The notes beneath the pieces were generated by a model. That model saw only the letters and a list, made by a program, of their open reading frames with translations. It was not told where the DNA came from and searched no databases. The translations under genes were made by a program, and so were the position numbers. Shown in pieces: positions 1-6,583 of a DNA stretch of 21,339 bases. Location: positions 1 to 21,339 of the forward strand of contig CALXSX010000004.1 of NCBI GenBank assembly GCA_944391265.1. Direction: 5' to 3'. Source of the stretch: an uncultured Clostridia bacterium. Lineage in GTDB: Bacteria > Bacillota > Clostridia > UBA1381. Each line of letters starts with the position of its first letter. Within the stretch, counting starts at the first letter, position 1.

Positions 1-166
1 CCTCAATATACAGCTTGTTTTCTGCAATGCCTGTGAATTTTGTGAGGTCAATATCTTCCTTAAACTTTGGTATAATGAATTTTTGAATTCCCGTTCTTGC
101 GATGACCGCGGACGGAGCCCTGACCGATGAAAGGCACGGATAGTCGTCGTTTGAAAGGTTCGCCAT
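1..166 (-). CDS. Phage structural protein of unknown function, partial (3' end outside window)
   Basis: An open frame starts with ATG at 166 and runs off the left edge. About 55 residues are visible, beginning MANLSNDDYPCLSSVRAPS. An AGGAG ribosome binding site sits about 8 bases upstream, which supports the start. I recognise no domain in the visible part. The reason to call it phage is position: it follows the capsid gene and a small head-associated protein on the same strand with close spacing, where head-completion or tail genes normally lie. Truncated only by the window edge. Confidence 0.6.
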   Translation of the reverse strand, partial: MANLSNDDYPCLSSVRAPSAVIARTGIQKFIIPKFKEDIDLTKFTGIAENKLYIE

Positions 167-167
167 G

Positions 168-281
168 TCATAAAACTCTCCTAAATCCGAGCTTTTGCGC
201 CTGTTTATGCCGTAGAGCTTGGATGCGTTTACCGATTTTCGGCTTGTCCGTATAGAGCTTTTGTAAATCATCAATACTCAC
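168..281 (-). CDS. Possible tiny phage ORF (GTG start, 37 aa)
   Basis: A GTG codon at 281 overlaps the last codons of the upstream 93-residue gene and opens a 37-codon frame that ends two bases before the next ATG. The product would be basic (many Lys and Arg, with HKQAQKLGFRRVL at the C-terminus). The overlap looks like translational coupling, and it would fill the otherwise empty gap between its neighbours. Against it, there is no good Shine-Dalgarno sequence upstream and no family I recognise. It could be chance. Confidence 0.3.
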   Translation of the reverse strand: MSIDDLQKLYTDKPKIGKRIQALRHKQAQKLGFRRVL

Positions 282-552
282 CCAGCTGGTGCACACAGGA
301 GGAGACTCTGTCGATTTTCTTCTGCACTTCGGTGTTAGATTGTACGGAGCGCTCAATCACCTCAGCTACCTTGCGCGGAACATATACTGTTTCACCGAGT
401 TTTATTTCGTAGACAGTGCCGTCGCACGATGCCGTTGTCGATGTGCCTATTCTCTCGCCGCCGAGCGGTATGCATACGGGAACCTTTTCGTTTAAGTATT
501 TTTCGTATTCCTGATTGTTTTTAAGTCGTCTTTGCTCTGTATCGTTTTTCAT
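271..552 (-). CDS. Small phage head-associated protein (93 aa)
   Basis: A 93-residue protein with ATG at 552 preceded by AAGGAG at good spacing. The middle reads as a short beta-rich segment (VPVCIPLGGERIG, then YEIKLGETVYVPRKVAEVIE). The pattern of a charged N-terminus, a 'GETVxVP' stretch and a 'VAEVIE' helix is common in small proteins encoded just downstream of phage major capsid genes. Their role is usually unassigned; they may bind the head or be non-essential. Function here is inferred from position and pattern only. It follows the capsid gene after a hairpin that may reduce readthrough. Confidence 0.6.
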   Translation of the reverse strand: MKNDTEQRRLKNNQEYEKYLNEKVPVCIPLGGERIGTSTTASCDGTVYEIKLGETVYVPRKVAEVIERSVQSNTEVQKKIDRVSSCVHQLGEY

Positions 553-570
553 GCTGTATTCTCCTTTTTA

Positions 571-626
571 TTAAAATAAAGGCGCCTGCCCTCCGCCGTA
601 AAATCAGCGGAGAGCCGCAAAGCGCC
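571..626 (-). terminator. Nested hairpin after the capsid gene, likely (partial) terminator
   Basis: On the minus strand a two-part hairpin (outer GGCGC/GCGCC, inner CTCCGC/GCGGAG with a 10-base loop) is followed by a T-rich stretch TTTATTTT. It lies between the capsid stop and the next phage gene. Phages often place a leaky terminator after the capsid gene so that head protein is made in excess. Confidence 0.5.
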
Positions 627-643
627 GAGTTGTAAATTTGTGA

Positions 644-1858
644 TTACTCTGTCTTTTTTGTAAGAGATGAAAGCGATTCAAATCTTATCAGATAAAGAGG
701 CTCGAGTATTTTCGCCATATGGTATGCCTTCCAGGACATTGTGCCGCGCTGGTTGAGCGGGTCTGAGCTTCCGGCTGAGCCGAGAGCCTTTGTTATGTTT
801 TCGATATTGTCTTTTGGGCTTGTAACGCCGTAAGCGTCTTTAGCTATAAACAGGCTGCCGTATACAGGGCTGTTTGATGCTCCGCCTCCGTCAGCCGGAT
901 AAATCTTCATGTCAATATCAATAGACTCGTCCGGCGCCGCAGAAAGAGTCAGGCACGCCGCACCGTTTTCACCTGCCGCAGCAGATGATACAGTATAAAT
1001 GAACCCGTTTACCACAATGGCTCTTGATGCCATCGCTGACGCTTCCTCAGATGTAAGAGTCTCCATCACGTATATTTTTTTGCCGGAAACGTCTGCCGAC
1101 TGAACTGTAAGCTCCGATCTGTTTTGTGCAAGATCGGTGCCGCGGAATACCTTCGCGTCAGGCGTCTCAACAAACCTTACGCCGTAAAGCTCGCCTATCT
1201 CGCCCTTGTAAATGTGCTTTGTATCAACGTATTCGTGCGGCTTCTTCCAGTTTTCGTCCGACTGTATATCGAATGTAACGTCAGGGTGAACTATAGCTAC
1301 ATAGTATCCGTCATCAAACGGCACTGCCTTGTTTCTTTTGAGCTGGTTTACTATTTTTCGTATATCAGTTACTGTAATAGTGTTAGTAAGCGCCGCCCTG
1401 CTTGTTGCTCCGCCGGCATAGAGAACATTTGTACCTCCGGCGAGCACGTCCTTTGTTATATCATCGAGCGTTTCTGCCGCGTTTCTTGCCAGAAGCTCAT
1501 TCATTTTGAGCGCCTCGGGCGATGGGTCGTGCTTAAAGAAATCAAAGCTGTCGGTATAGCTGACGTAATTTCCGTACTGAACGGGCTGTGCCGTGATTCT
1601 TGTAATGTTTATAGCGCTGCCCTTAGGCGTAATTCCCTCCGTAAGAGGCACTGTGGCTTTGGGGAGCGGCGAGAGCCTGTCCCATGAAATGGTTTTCGTC
1701 TTGCCCTTTGGTACTTTCACCTTCTGCCCGAACTGGTCGTGAATGAGCCTTGCTTCAGCTCGTTTGAGTATATGCCTGTTCAATACCTCCTGGAACAGCG
1801 GTGCGCTCCCCGAGGAGGTCGTCTTTTGTAAATTGAGATTTTGTTCTGTGTCTGTCAT
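644..1858 (-). CDS. N4-gp56-family phage major capsid protein
   Basis: A 404-residue protein that forms the phage head shell. The N-terminal part (about residues 20-150) has the pattern of the N4-gp56 capsid family: a 'FGQKVKVPKGKTKTISWDR' segment, 'PLTEGITPKG', then 'QYGNYVSYTDSFDF', and a helical 'LLARNAAETLDDITKDVLAGGTNVLYAGG' region. The C-terminal half (VYGSLFIAKDAYGV) also fits a capsid fold and interface. Length is normal for the family. ATG at 1858 has AAAGGA about 10 bases upstream. It follows the scaffold gene by 25 bases, the usual scaffold-then-capsid order. The reading frame is intact, so the protein could still be made although the phage appears incomplete. Confidence 0.88.
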   Translation of the reverse strand: MTDTEQNLNLQKTTSSGSAPLFQEVLNRHILKRAEARLIHDQFGQKVKVPKGKTKTISWDRLSPLPKATVPLTEGITPKGSAINITRITAQPVQYGNYVSYTDSFDFFKHDPSPEALKMNELLARNAAETLDDITKDVLAGGTNVLYAGGATSRAALTNTITVTDIRKIVNQLKRNKAVPFDDGYYVAIVHPDVTFDIQSDENWKKPHEYVDTKHIYKGEIGELYGVRFVETPDAKVFRGTDLAQNRSELTVQSADVSGKKIYVMETLTSEEASAMASRAIVVNGFIYTVSSAAAGENGAACLTLSAAPDESIDIDMKIYPADGGGASNSPVYGSLFIAKDAYGVTSPKDNIENITKALGSAGSSDPLNQRGTMSWKAYHMAKILEPLYLIRFESLSSLTKKTE

Positions 1859-1883
1859 GTGCTTTCAAGTCCTTTCCTATTTG

Positions 1884-2444
1884 TCAGAGGTTTCCCTCAA
1901 TTTTTTTGATGTATTTATCAAAATCCTCATCGGACAGGTCGGCAGGTGATGAGGAGACTCTGCCGGAGGATAACGGCTCGCTTCCGCTTTCTTTAAAGCT
2001 TCTGCTTTTTCGCTCAGAACGCAGGGCGAGATACGCCTTGTATACCGAGCCCGTTTTTTCAAGCTCATTTCTGAATTTTTCGTTAGTATCGTAAAGCCGC
2101 TGCAGGTCAAATGCGCCGTCATGCTCTTTTATCGTTTCGGCTTCGCTGAAAAGCCTGTTTCTGACAGCCTGTATTTTTTCCTGCTGCTCAGTTTTCCCGG
2201 ACAGCATTCCGAGTGCAGCTTCTTCGTCCTCTGCTCCGAAATAATGCTTCAAGCCGTTTACGACATTTTCGTATTTTTCCTTCGTTTCCTTGTAGTCGCG
2301 GAAACGGGAGTTGAATATCTTGTCAATATTGCTCTGATACTCCTCCTTTGTCTGAAACGTCTTGTAGACAGGAGCGTCGTTTTGCCCGATGTCTGCGCCC
2401 GTATCAGCTTCCTGATTAACCTGATCGTTTGTTAGTTCTTCCAT
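1884..2444 (-). CDS. Phage scaffolding-like protein (GP20-type)
   Basis: A 186-residue, highly charged and helix-rich protein directly upstream of the capsid gene. Long Glu/Lys/Gln-rich stretches (residues about 30-130, for example FRDYKETKEKYENVVNGLKH) suggest coiled coil. The C-terminus is a Ser-rich linker and a short charged tail (SDEDFDKYIKKIEGNL), as in phage scaffolds whose tail contacts the capsid. I chose ATG 2444 because GGAAAGGA lies just upstream; an in-frame start at 2477 would add 11 residues without a ribosome binding site. Scaffold function follows from composition plus position; no catalytic motif is expected. It is the first phage gene seen: no portal or terminase gene lies upstream. 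Confidence 0.72.
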   Translation of the reverse strand: MEELTNDQVNQEADTGADIGQNDAPVYKTFQTKEEYQSNIDKIFNSRFRDYKETKEKYENVVNGLKHYFGAEDEEAALGMLSGKTEQQEKIQAVRNRLFSEAETIKEHDGAFDLQRLYDTNEKFRNELEKTGSVYKAYLALRSERKSRSFKESGSEPLSSGRVSSSPADLSDEDFDKYIKKIEGNL

Positions 2445-2548
2445 ATAAAATTGTCCTTTCCCCGGTCGGCGCCGCAAGACACATACGGCAGTTCCGGTAT
2501 GTTTATCGGCGCAAGGAGTACGCCTTGTGAAGCTTACGCTTCAAGCTG

Positions 2549-2557
2549 ATTATAGCA
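2549..2557 (-). promoter_or_regulatory. Possible extended -10 reading into the phage fragment
   Basis: The minus strand has a perfect extended -10 (TGCTATAAT) about 105 bases upstream of the scaffold start. No convincing -35 lies at normal spacing. It sits in the junction between phage genes and the luxS promoter. A 6-bp inverted repeat (TGAAGC/GCTTCA) is found just downstream on the same strand, at about 2529-2544. Confidence 0.3.
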
Positions 2558-2609
2558 AAGCCGGTTTTGAAAAATTTTCACGCGCTTTAAAAGAAATAAA
2601 TACGAAGTA

Positions 2610-2638
2610 TTGACTATGCAGCTGTTTTATGTTAAACT
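2610..2638 (+). promoter_or_regulatory. Sigma-A-type promoter of the luxS operon
   Basis: TTGACT, a 17-base spacer, then TAAACT preceded by TG (extended -10). It ends 19 bases before the luxS start codon. It also argues against the upstream TTG/ATG starts, which lie inside the promoter. Confidence 0.65.
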
Positions 2639-2657
2639 TAGAGGGGGAGTGATGCAC

Positions 2658-3113
2658 ATGGAAAAAATAGAGAGCTTTAAAACCGACCATACGCTGCTTG
2701 AGCCGGGCCTGTACGTTTCAAGGCGTGACGGTGATATTGTAACATATGATCTCAGAATGAAAAAGCCGAACACAGGCGATCTTCTGTCAAACGGTGAGAT
2801 TCATTCGTTTGAGCATATGCTCGCAACGTATTTGCGAAACGGAAGCATAGCAGACAAGGTAATATACGTAGGTCCTATGGGCTGTCAGACTGGTTTTTAT
2901 GTGCTTGTAAGAATGAACGATAACGAAGAATTTCTAAGGTGCCTCAGCGCAGCACTTGAAAAAATAATCGAACATGACGGCGAAGTTTTCGGCAAGAGCG
3001 CCGTTGAATGCGGAAACTACGCAAATCTTGACATTTCACTTGCGAAAAAAACAGCGGCGGAGTTTCTTGACATTTTGAAGAAAACAGATGTAACATTCCG
3101 ATATAAAGGATAG
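2658..3113 (+). CDS. luxS: S-ribosylhomocysteine lyase LuxS
   Basis: Cleaves S-ribosylhomocysteine to homocysteine and DPD, the precursor of autoinducer-2, in the activated methyl cycle. The 151-residue protein shows the metal site: HSFEH (His49, Glu52, His53) and Cys118 in AVECGNY, plus the catalytic Cys76 in GPMGCQTGFY. The N-terminus MEKIESFKTDHT is typical. I chose ATG 2658 because GGGGGAG lies 8 bases upstream; ATG 2652 would be too close to it, and the longer frame from 2610 lies in the promoter. First gene of a plus-strand operon, with 8 bases before rhaM. No pfs/mtnN gene is in this window. Family assignment is firm; a signalling role, as opposed to detoxification only, cannot be told from sequence. 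Confidence 0.95.
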   Translation: MEKIESFKTDHTLLEPGLYVSRRDGDIVTYDLRMKKPNTGDLLSNGEIHSFEHMLATYLRNGSIADKVIYVGPMGCQTGFYVLVRMNDNEEFLRCLSAALEKIIEHDGEVFGKSAVECGNYANLDISLAKKTAAEFLDILKKTDVTFRYKG

Positions 3114-3121
3114 TGTAAAAA

Positions 3122-3433
3122 ATGATTAAGGGATTCAAAATGAAGCTTTATGACGGCATGGAAGCGGAGTATGAGCGGCGTCATAATGAGCTTTGGGACG
3201 AAATGAAGGACATGATTCACGAATACGGCGGAAAGAACTATACAATATTTCTGGACCGTGAAACGAATACGCTGTTCGGATATATAGAAATCGAGAGCGA
3301 GGAAAAGTGGGCAAAGGGCGCCGATACCGCAATAAACAGAAAATGGTGGGATTTTATGGCGGATATTATGGAGACGAACCCCGACAACAGCCCCGTTTCC
3401 ACGGACCTCAAGACGGTATTTCATTTGGACTGA
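3122..3433 (+). CDS. rhaM: L-rhamnose mutarotase family protein (RhaM-like)
   Basis: A 103-residue protein of the RhaM family, small dimeric alpha/beta-barrel enzymes that interconvert the anomers of L-rhamnose. Residues at the positions used by the E. coli enzyme are present: Tyr17, His21 (YERRHNELW), Tyr40, Trp63 and Trp75-Trp76, as is the family C-terminal signature NPDNSPVS. The ribosome binding site AAAGGA lies in the end of luxS, so the two are likely translated together. No rhamnose isomerase, kinase or aldolase gene is nearby, and its partner is luxS, so its true substrate in this operon is open. The family call is firm and the substrate is inferred. Confidence 0.85.
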   Translation: MIKGFKMKLYDGMEAEYERRHNELWDEMKDMIHEYGGKNYTIFLDRETNTLFGYIEIESEEKWAKGADTAINRKWWDFMADIMETNPDNSPVSTDLKTVFHLD

Positions 3434-3451
3434 GGAGGAGAATTTTTTTTG

Positions 3452-4120
3452 ATGAAGGTAGCAATAGACGGACCTGCCGGCGCGGGAAAGAGTACTATAG
3501 CCAAAGCGGTGGCAAGCGCGCTTGGATATATTTATATCGATACCGGGGCGATGTACAGGGCGGTCGGTCTTAACGCGCTCAGAAACGGGGTGGACATTAA
3601 GGCTCAGCCGCAGCTTGCGGCAAAGCTTACGCAGTCGGTTGAGCTTGATATAGTCCCAGGCGCGGACGGGCAGAGAATATTCCTCGGCGGTGAGGACGTG
3701 ACGGATATTATCCGCACTCAGGACGTGTCAATGGCGGCGTCAGATATAGCTGTTATAAAGGAAGTGAGGGAAAAGCTTGTTTCCATTCAAAGACAGCTTG
3801 CGGCAGGGAAGAACGTGGTAATGGACGGGCGCGATATAGGAACACACGTGCTGCCGGACGCACAGTGCAAGATATTTCTAACCGCGTCAGTTGCTGAGCG
3901 CGCGAGGCGGAGGTACACAGAGCTTACGGCAAAGGGCGAGGCATGTGTGCTTGATGAGATTTGTGCCGATATAGAAAAGCGTGATAAGAACGACAGCGAG
4001 CGCAGGGAATCTCCGCTCCGCCGTGCAGACGACGCGGTGGTGCTGGACACTACGGAGCTAACGATTGACGAGGCTGTCGCTGAAGCAAAGCGTATTATAA
4101 GCGAGGCTGCGCTGAGCTGA
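3452..4120 (+). CDS. cmk: (d)CMP kinase
   Basis: Phosphorylates CMP and dCMP with ATP in pyrimidine nucleotide salvage and lipid/nucleic-acid precursor supply. The 222-residue protein opens with MKVAIDGPAGAGKST, the P-loop at residues 7-14, followed by the family segment YIDTGAMYRAVGLNAL. The VVMDGRDIGTHVLPDA region and the C-terminal lid KRDKNDSERRESPLRRADDAV are also typical. ATG 3452 is preceded by GAGGAGGAG; an adjacent in-frame TTG at 3449 is a possible alternative. Next gene is the acyltransferase, the common cmk-plsC order in Firmicutes. Confidence 0.95.
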   Translation: MKVAIDGPAGAGKSTIAKAVASALGYIYIDTGAMYRAVGLNALRNGVDIKAQPQLAAKLTQSVELDIVPGADGQRIFLGGEDVTDIIRTQDVSMAASDIAVIKEVREKLVSIQRQLAAGKNVVMDGRDIGTHVLPDAQCKIFLTASVAERARRRYTELTAKGEACVLDEICADIEKRDKNDSERRESPLRRADDAVVLDTTELTIDEAVAEAKRIISEAALS

Positions 4121-4133
4121 GGAGGGAAATGCT

Positions 4134-4718
4134 TTGGTAATAAGTTTTATAAGACTGCTTGTAAGGACATTTTACAGATGCCTTTTTTTCGTAAGGGTAG
4201 AGGGCGCGGAAAACGTGCCGCGCGAGGGCGCTGTCATGATAACCCCAAACCATATAAGCTACTGGGATCCTGCCCTGATAGGCGCATTTTGTCCCAGGTG
4301 CGTCAGATTTATGGCGAAGGCGGAGCTGTTTAATAACAAGCCGTTCGGGCTTTTGATAAAGGCGCTGGGCGCATTCCCCGTTGCGAGGGGCGGCGGAGAT
4401 GTTGAAGCAATAAAAAACTCAATACGGATTCTGAAGGACGGCGGAGCGCTTGTCATGTTCCCGCATGGCAGGCGCATACGCCCCGGCGAAGATGTAATGA
4501 TAAAGGAAGGGGCAGTGGTCATAGCGATGAGGGCGAAAGCTCTTATTGTGCCTGCGTACATAGAAGGAAGCTATAAGCCGTTCCGGCCAATGACGCTGAA
4601 GCTCGGAAAGCCTGTTGACTTTTCTTGTAAAGTCAACGGCCGGATAACGGCTGAAATTCAGAAAGAAGCCGCAGAAGAGCTTTGGGGGAAAATGAAGGAG
4701 CTGCATCAGGGGTTATGA
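4134..4718 (+). CDS. plsC: 1-acyl-glycerol-3-phosphate acyltransferase-like protein (PlsC family)
   Basis: A 194-residue PlsC-type acyltransferase, expected to acylate lysophosphatidic acid at the membrane in phospholipid synthesis. The N-terminus (residues 1-20) is hydrophobic with interspersed Arg, as in membrane-surface acyltransferases. The catalytic NHISYWDP motif (His40, Asp45) and the block GAFPVARGGGDVEAI are present. The third block, normally FPEGTR, reads FPHGRR (residues 109-114), so the conserved Glu and Thr are replaced. Start is TTG 4134, with GGAGGG 7 bases upstream; no ATG is usable. The stop overlaps the next gene's start (ATGA), so the two are translationally coupled. Confidence 0.88.
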   Translation: MVISFIRLLVRTFYRCLFFVRVEGAENVPREGAVMITPNHISYWDPALIGAFCPRCVRFMAKAELFNNKPFGLLIKALGAFPVARGGGDVEAIKNSIRILKDGGALVMFPHGRRIRPGEDVMIKEGAVVIAMRAKALIVPAYIEGSYKPFRPMTLKLGKPVDFSCKVNGRITAEIQKEAAEELWGKMKELHQGL

Positions 4719-5281
4719 ACGTATATGATTTTGACAACACGATTTACGACGGAGAAAGCGCTGTTGACTTTTTTAAGTTTTGCCTGAGGAGGAAGCCGAA
4801 AATAATAAAATTTTTCCCGCTTGTGGTGGTGAAGCTCGCAAAATACAAGCTTTGCCTTATACAAAGCGATGAGCTCAGGCGGTATGTGGAGAAGTATGCA
4901 GATGAGTTCATTGCACTTTTTGACGATATTGACAAGGTTGTCGCTGAGTTCTGGGACAGTCATTTTTCTAAAATAAAGAGCTTTTATATGGAGCAAAAAA
5001 GACCGGACGACGTAATCATTTCCGCGTCGTTTGATTTTTTGCTCAAAATACCGCTTGAAAAGCTCGGCGCCCATAATCTTATATCATCGGTAATAGATAT
5101 GGAGACGGGACAGCTTACACAGCTGTGTTTCCGGGAGAACAAGCCGGAGCTTTTTGCAAAGCATTTCCCGGACGCCGGTAAATTCGTGTTTTATACCGAT
5201 TCAATGAATGACGCGCCGATGATAGAAATTTCAGATACTGCATACCTTGTAAAGGGAAATAAACTGAAAAAAATCAAATGA
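4715..5281 (+). CDS. HAD-superfamily IB phosphatase
   Basis: A 188-residue haloacid-dehalogenase-type hydrolase. Motif I is DFDNT (nucleophile Asp5, acid Asp7), motif II the Ser in IISAS (Ser103), motif III Lys143 in RENKPE, and motif IV TDSMND (Asp162, Asp166). The helical cap after motif I (about residues 18-95) places it with the phosphoserine-phosphatase/PgpC-like IB group. The start overlaps the plsC stop (ATGA). PlsC and IB-type HAD domains occur together or fused in other bacteria, so a lipid-phosphate substrate such as phosphatidylglycerophosphate or lysophosphatidic acid is a reasonable guess, but it is inference. Last gene of the operon; a strong terminator follows. Confidence 0.8.
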   Translation: MNVYDFDNTIYDGESAVDFFKFCLRRKPKIIKFFPLVVVKLAKYKLCLIQSDELRRYVEKYADEFIALFDDIDKVVAEFWDSHFSKIKSFYMEQKRPDDVIISASFDFLLKIPLEKLGAHNLISSVIDMETGQLTQLCFRENKPELFAKHFPDAGKFVFYTDSMNDAPMIEISDTAYLVKGNKLKKIK

Positions 5282-5294
5282 TTTTTCAACAAAT

Positions 5295-5335
5295 AAGGAC
5301 TGTAAAAACCGAAGTTTTTACAGTCCTTTGATTTT
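5295..5335 (+). terminator. Rho-independent terminator of the luxS-HAD operon
   Basis: A perfect 15-bp stem (arms 5295-5309 and 5314-5328) with a 4-base CGAA loop, followed by TTGATTTTT. It lies between convergent genes; the minus-strand side is less T-rich but may also stop gap transcripts. Confidence 0.88.
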
Positions 5336-5367
5336 TGAGTTGTGTGTGATTTTAACAAGCACCAAAA

Positions 5368-6381
5368 TCAGCCAAGCTCTGCAAAGTATTTAATTGTACG
5401 AACCATCTGGCTTGTGTATGAGTTTTCGTTGTCATACCATGATACAACCTTAACCAAAGTTGTGCCGTCGCCCATGTCCATAACCTTTGTCTGAGTAGCG
5501 TCAAACAGTGAGCCGTATGTGATACCGATTATATCAGATGATACAAGCTCTTCTTCTGTGTAACCGAATGATTCTGAAGCAGCAGCCTTCATAGCAGCAT
5601 TAACCTCAGCCTCTGTTACCTTACCGTCGCAGATAGCAACGAGCTGTGTAAGTGAACCTGTCGGAGTCGGAACTCTCTGTGCGCAGCCGTCAAGTACACC
5701 GTTGAGCTCAGGAATAACAAGACCAATAGCCTTAGCAGCGCCTGTTGAGTTAGGAACGATGTTTACAGCGGCAGCTCTTGCGCGGCGGAGATCACCTTTT
5801 CTCTGAGGTCCGTCAAGAGTCATCTGATCGCCTGTGTAAGCGTGGATTGTTGTCATATAGCCCTTCTTAATTTTAGCGAGCTTGTTAAGAGTATCAGCCA
5901 TAGGAGCAAGGCAGTTAGTTGTGCAGGAAGCCGCAGAAATAATCTGGTCGTCCTTTGTAAGAGTACCCTCGTTTACGCTGTAAACGATAGTCTTAACGTC
6001 GTTTCCGGCAGGAGCCGAAATAACTACCTTTTTAGCGCCGGCATTGATGTGAGCCATTGCCTTATCTTTCTTTGTGTAGAAGCCTGTGCACTCGAGAACA
6101 ACGTCTACGTCAAGATCTCCCCAGGGGAGCTCGTTTGCGTCAGCCTTCGCATAAATCTTTATTTCCTTGCCGTCAACTGTGATGCTGTCCTCGCCTGATG
6201 TAACCTTGTCGCAAAGAGCGTATCTGCCCTGAGCAGAATCGTACTTGAGCAAATGAGCAAGCATAGCGGGGCTTGTCAAATCGTTGATTGCTACTACCTC
6301 ATAACCTTCTGCACCGAACATCTGTCTGAAAGCAAGACGTCCGATACGTCCAAAACCATTGATCGCAACTTTAACTGCCAT
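5368..6381 (-). CDS. gap: Glyceraldehyde-3-phosphate dehydrogenase, type I
   Basis: The glycolytic enzyme that oxidises glyceraldehyde-3-phosphate to 1,3-bisphosphoglycerate. The 337-residue protein has the NAD-binding start VAINGFGRIGRLAFR, Asp34 (NAD over NADP preference), the catalytic SAASCTTNC with Cys153, and His180 in TTIHAYTGDQ. Length and order of motifs are normal. ATG 6381 has AGGAGG 8 bases upstream. It stands alone here (no pgk or tpi in the window), between a terminator and its own promoter. Confidence 0.97.
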   Translation of the reverse strand: MAVKVAINGFGRIGRLAFRQMFGAEGYEVVAINDLTSPAMLAHLLKYDSAQGRYALCDKVTSGEDSITVDGKEIKIYAKADANELPWGDLDVDVVLECTGFYTKKDKAMAHINAGAKKVVISAPAGNDVKTIVYSVNEGTLTKDDQIISAASCTTNCLAPMADTLNKLAKIKKGYMTTIHAYTGDQMTLDGPQRKGDLRRARAAAVNIVPNSTGAAKAIGLVIPELNGVLDGCAQRVPTPTGSLTQLVAICDGKVTEAEVNAAMKAAASESFGYTEEELVSSDIIGITYGSLFDATQTKVMDMGDGTTLVKVVSWYDNENSYTSQMVRTIKYFAELG

Positions 6382-6446
6382 GATTTTTTCCTCCTAATAA
6401 ATTACTGTTGATTAAAACAGCCCTTTACAGACTGTTCCATATATAT

Positions 6447-6475
6447 ATTTTACCTCAATTTTTTAAAATATACAA
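6447..6475 (-). promoter_or_regulatory. Probable promoter of gap
   Basis: Minus strand TTGTAT, 17-base spacer, TAAAAT, about 65 bases upstream of the gap start. The -10 is good and the -35 weak. The surrounding DNA is very AT-rich, so alternatives exist. Confidence 0.45.
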
Positions 6476-6583
6476 GAGGGGAATGCTCTTTTTTTACCAT
6501 TTTCACACAATTTTTTGATTTTTTTATGTTTTGCACAAAATCAATTGACAAATCAAACTAAAAATTATAAATTTATCTTCGCC

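Noticed and set aside
2610..2657. Longer LuxS start at TTG 2610
   Set aside because: These codons coincide with the promoter hexamers, and the ribosome binding site is placed for ATG 2658.
6545..6573. Plus-strand TTGACA with a TAAATT 17 bases downstream
   Set aside because: The region is extremely AT-rich and no plus-strand gene follows; most likely chance.
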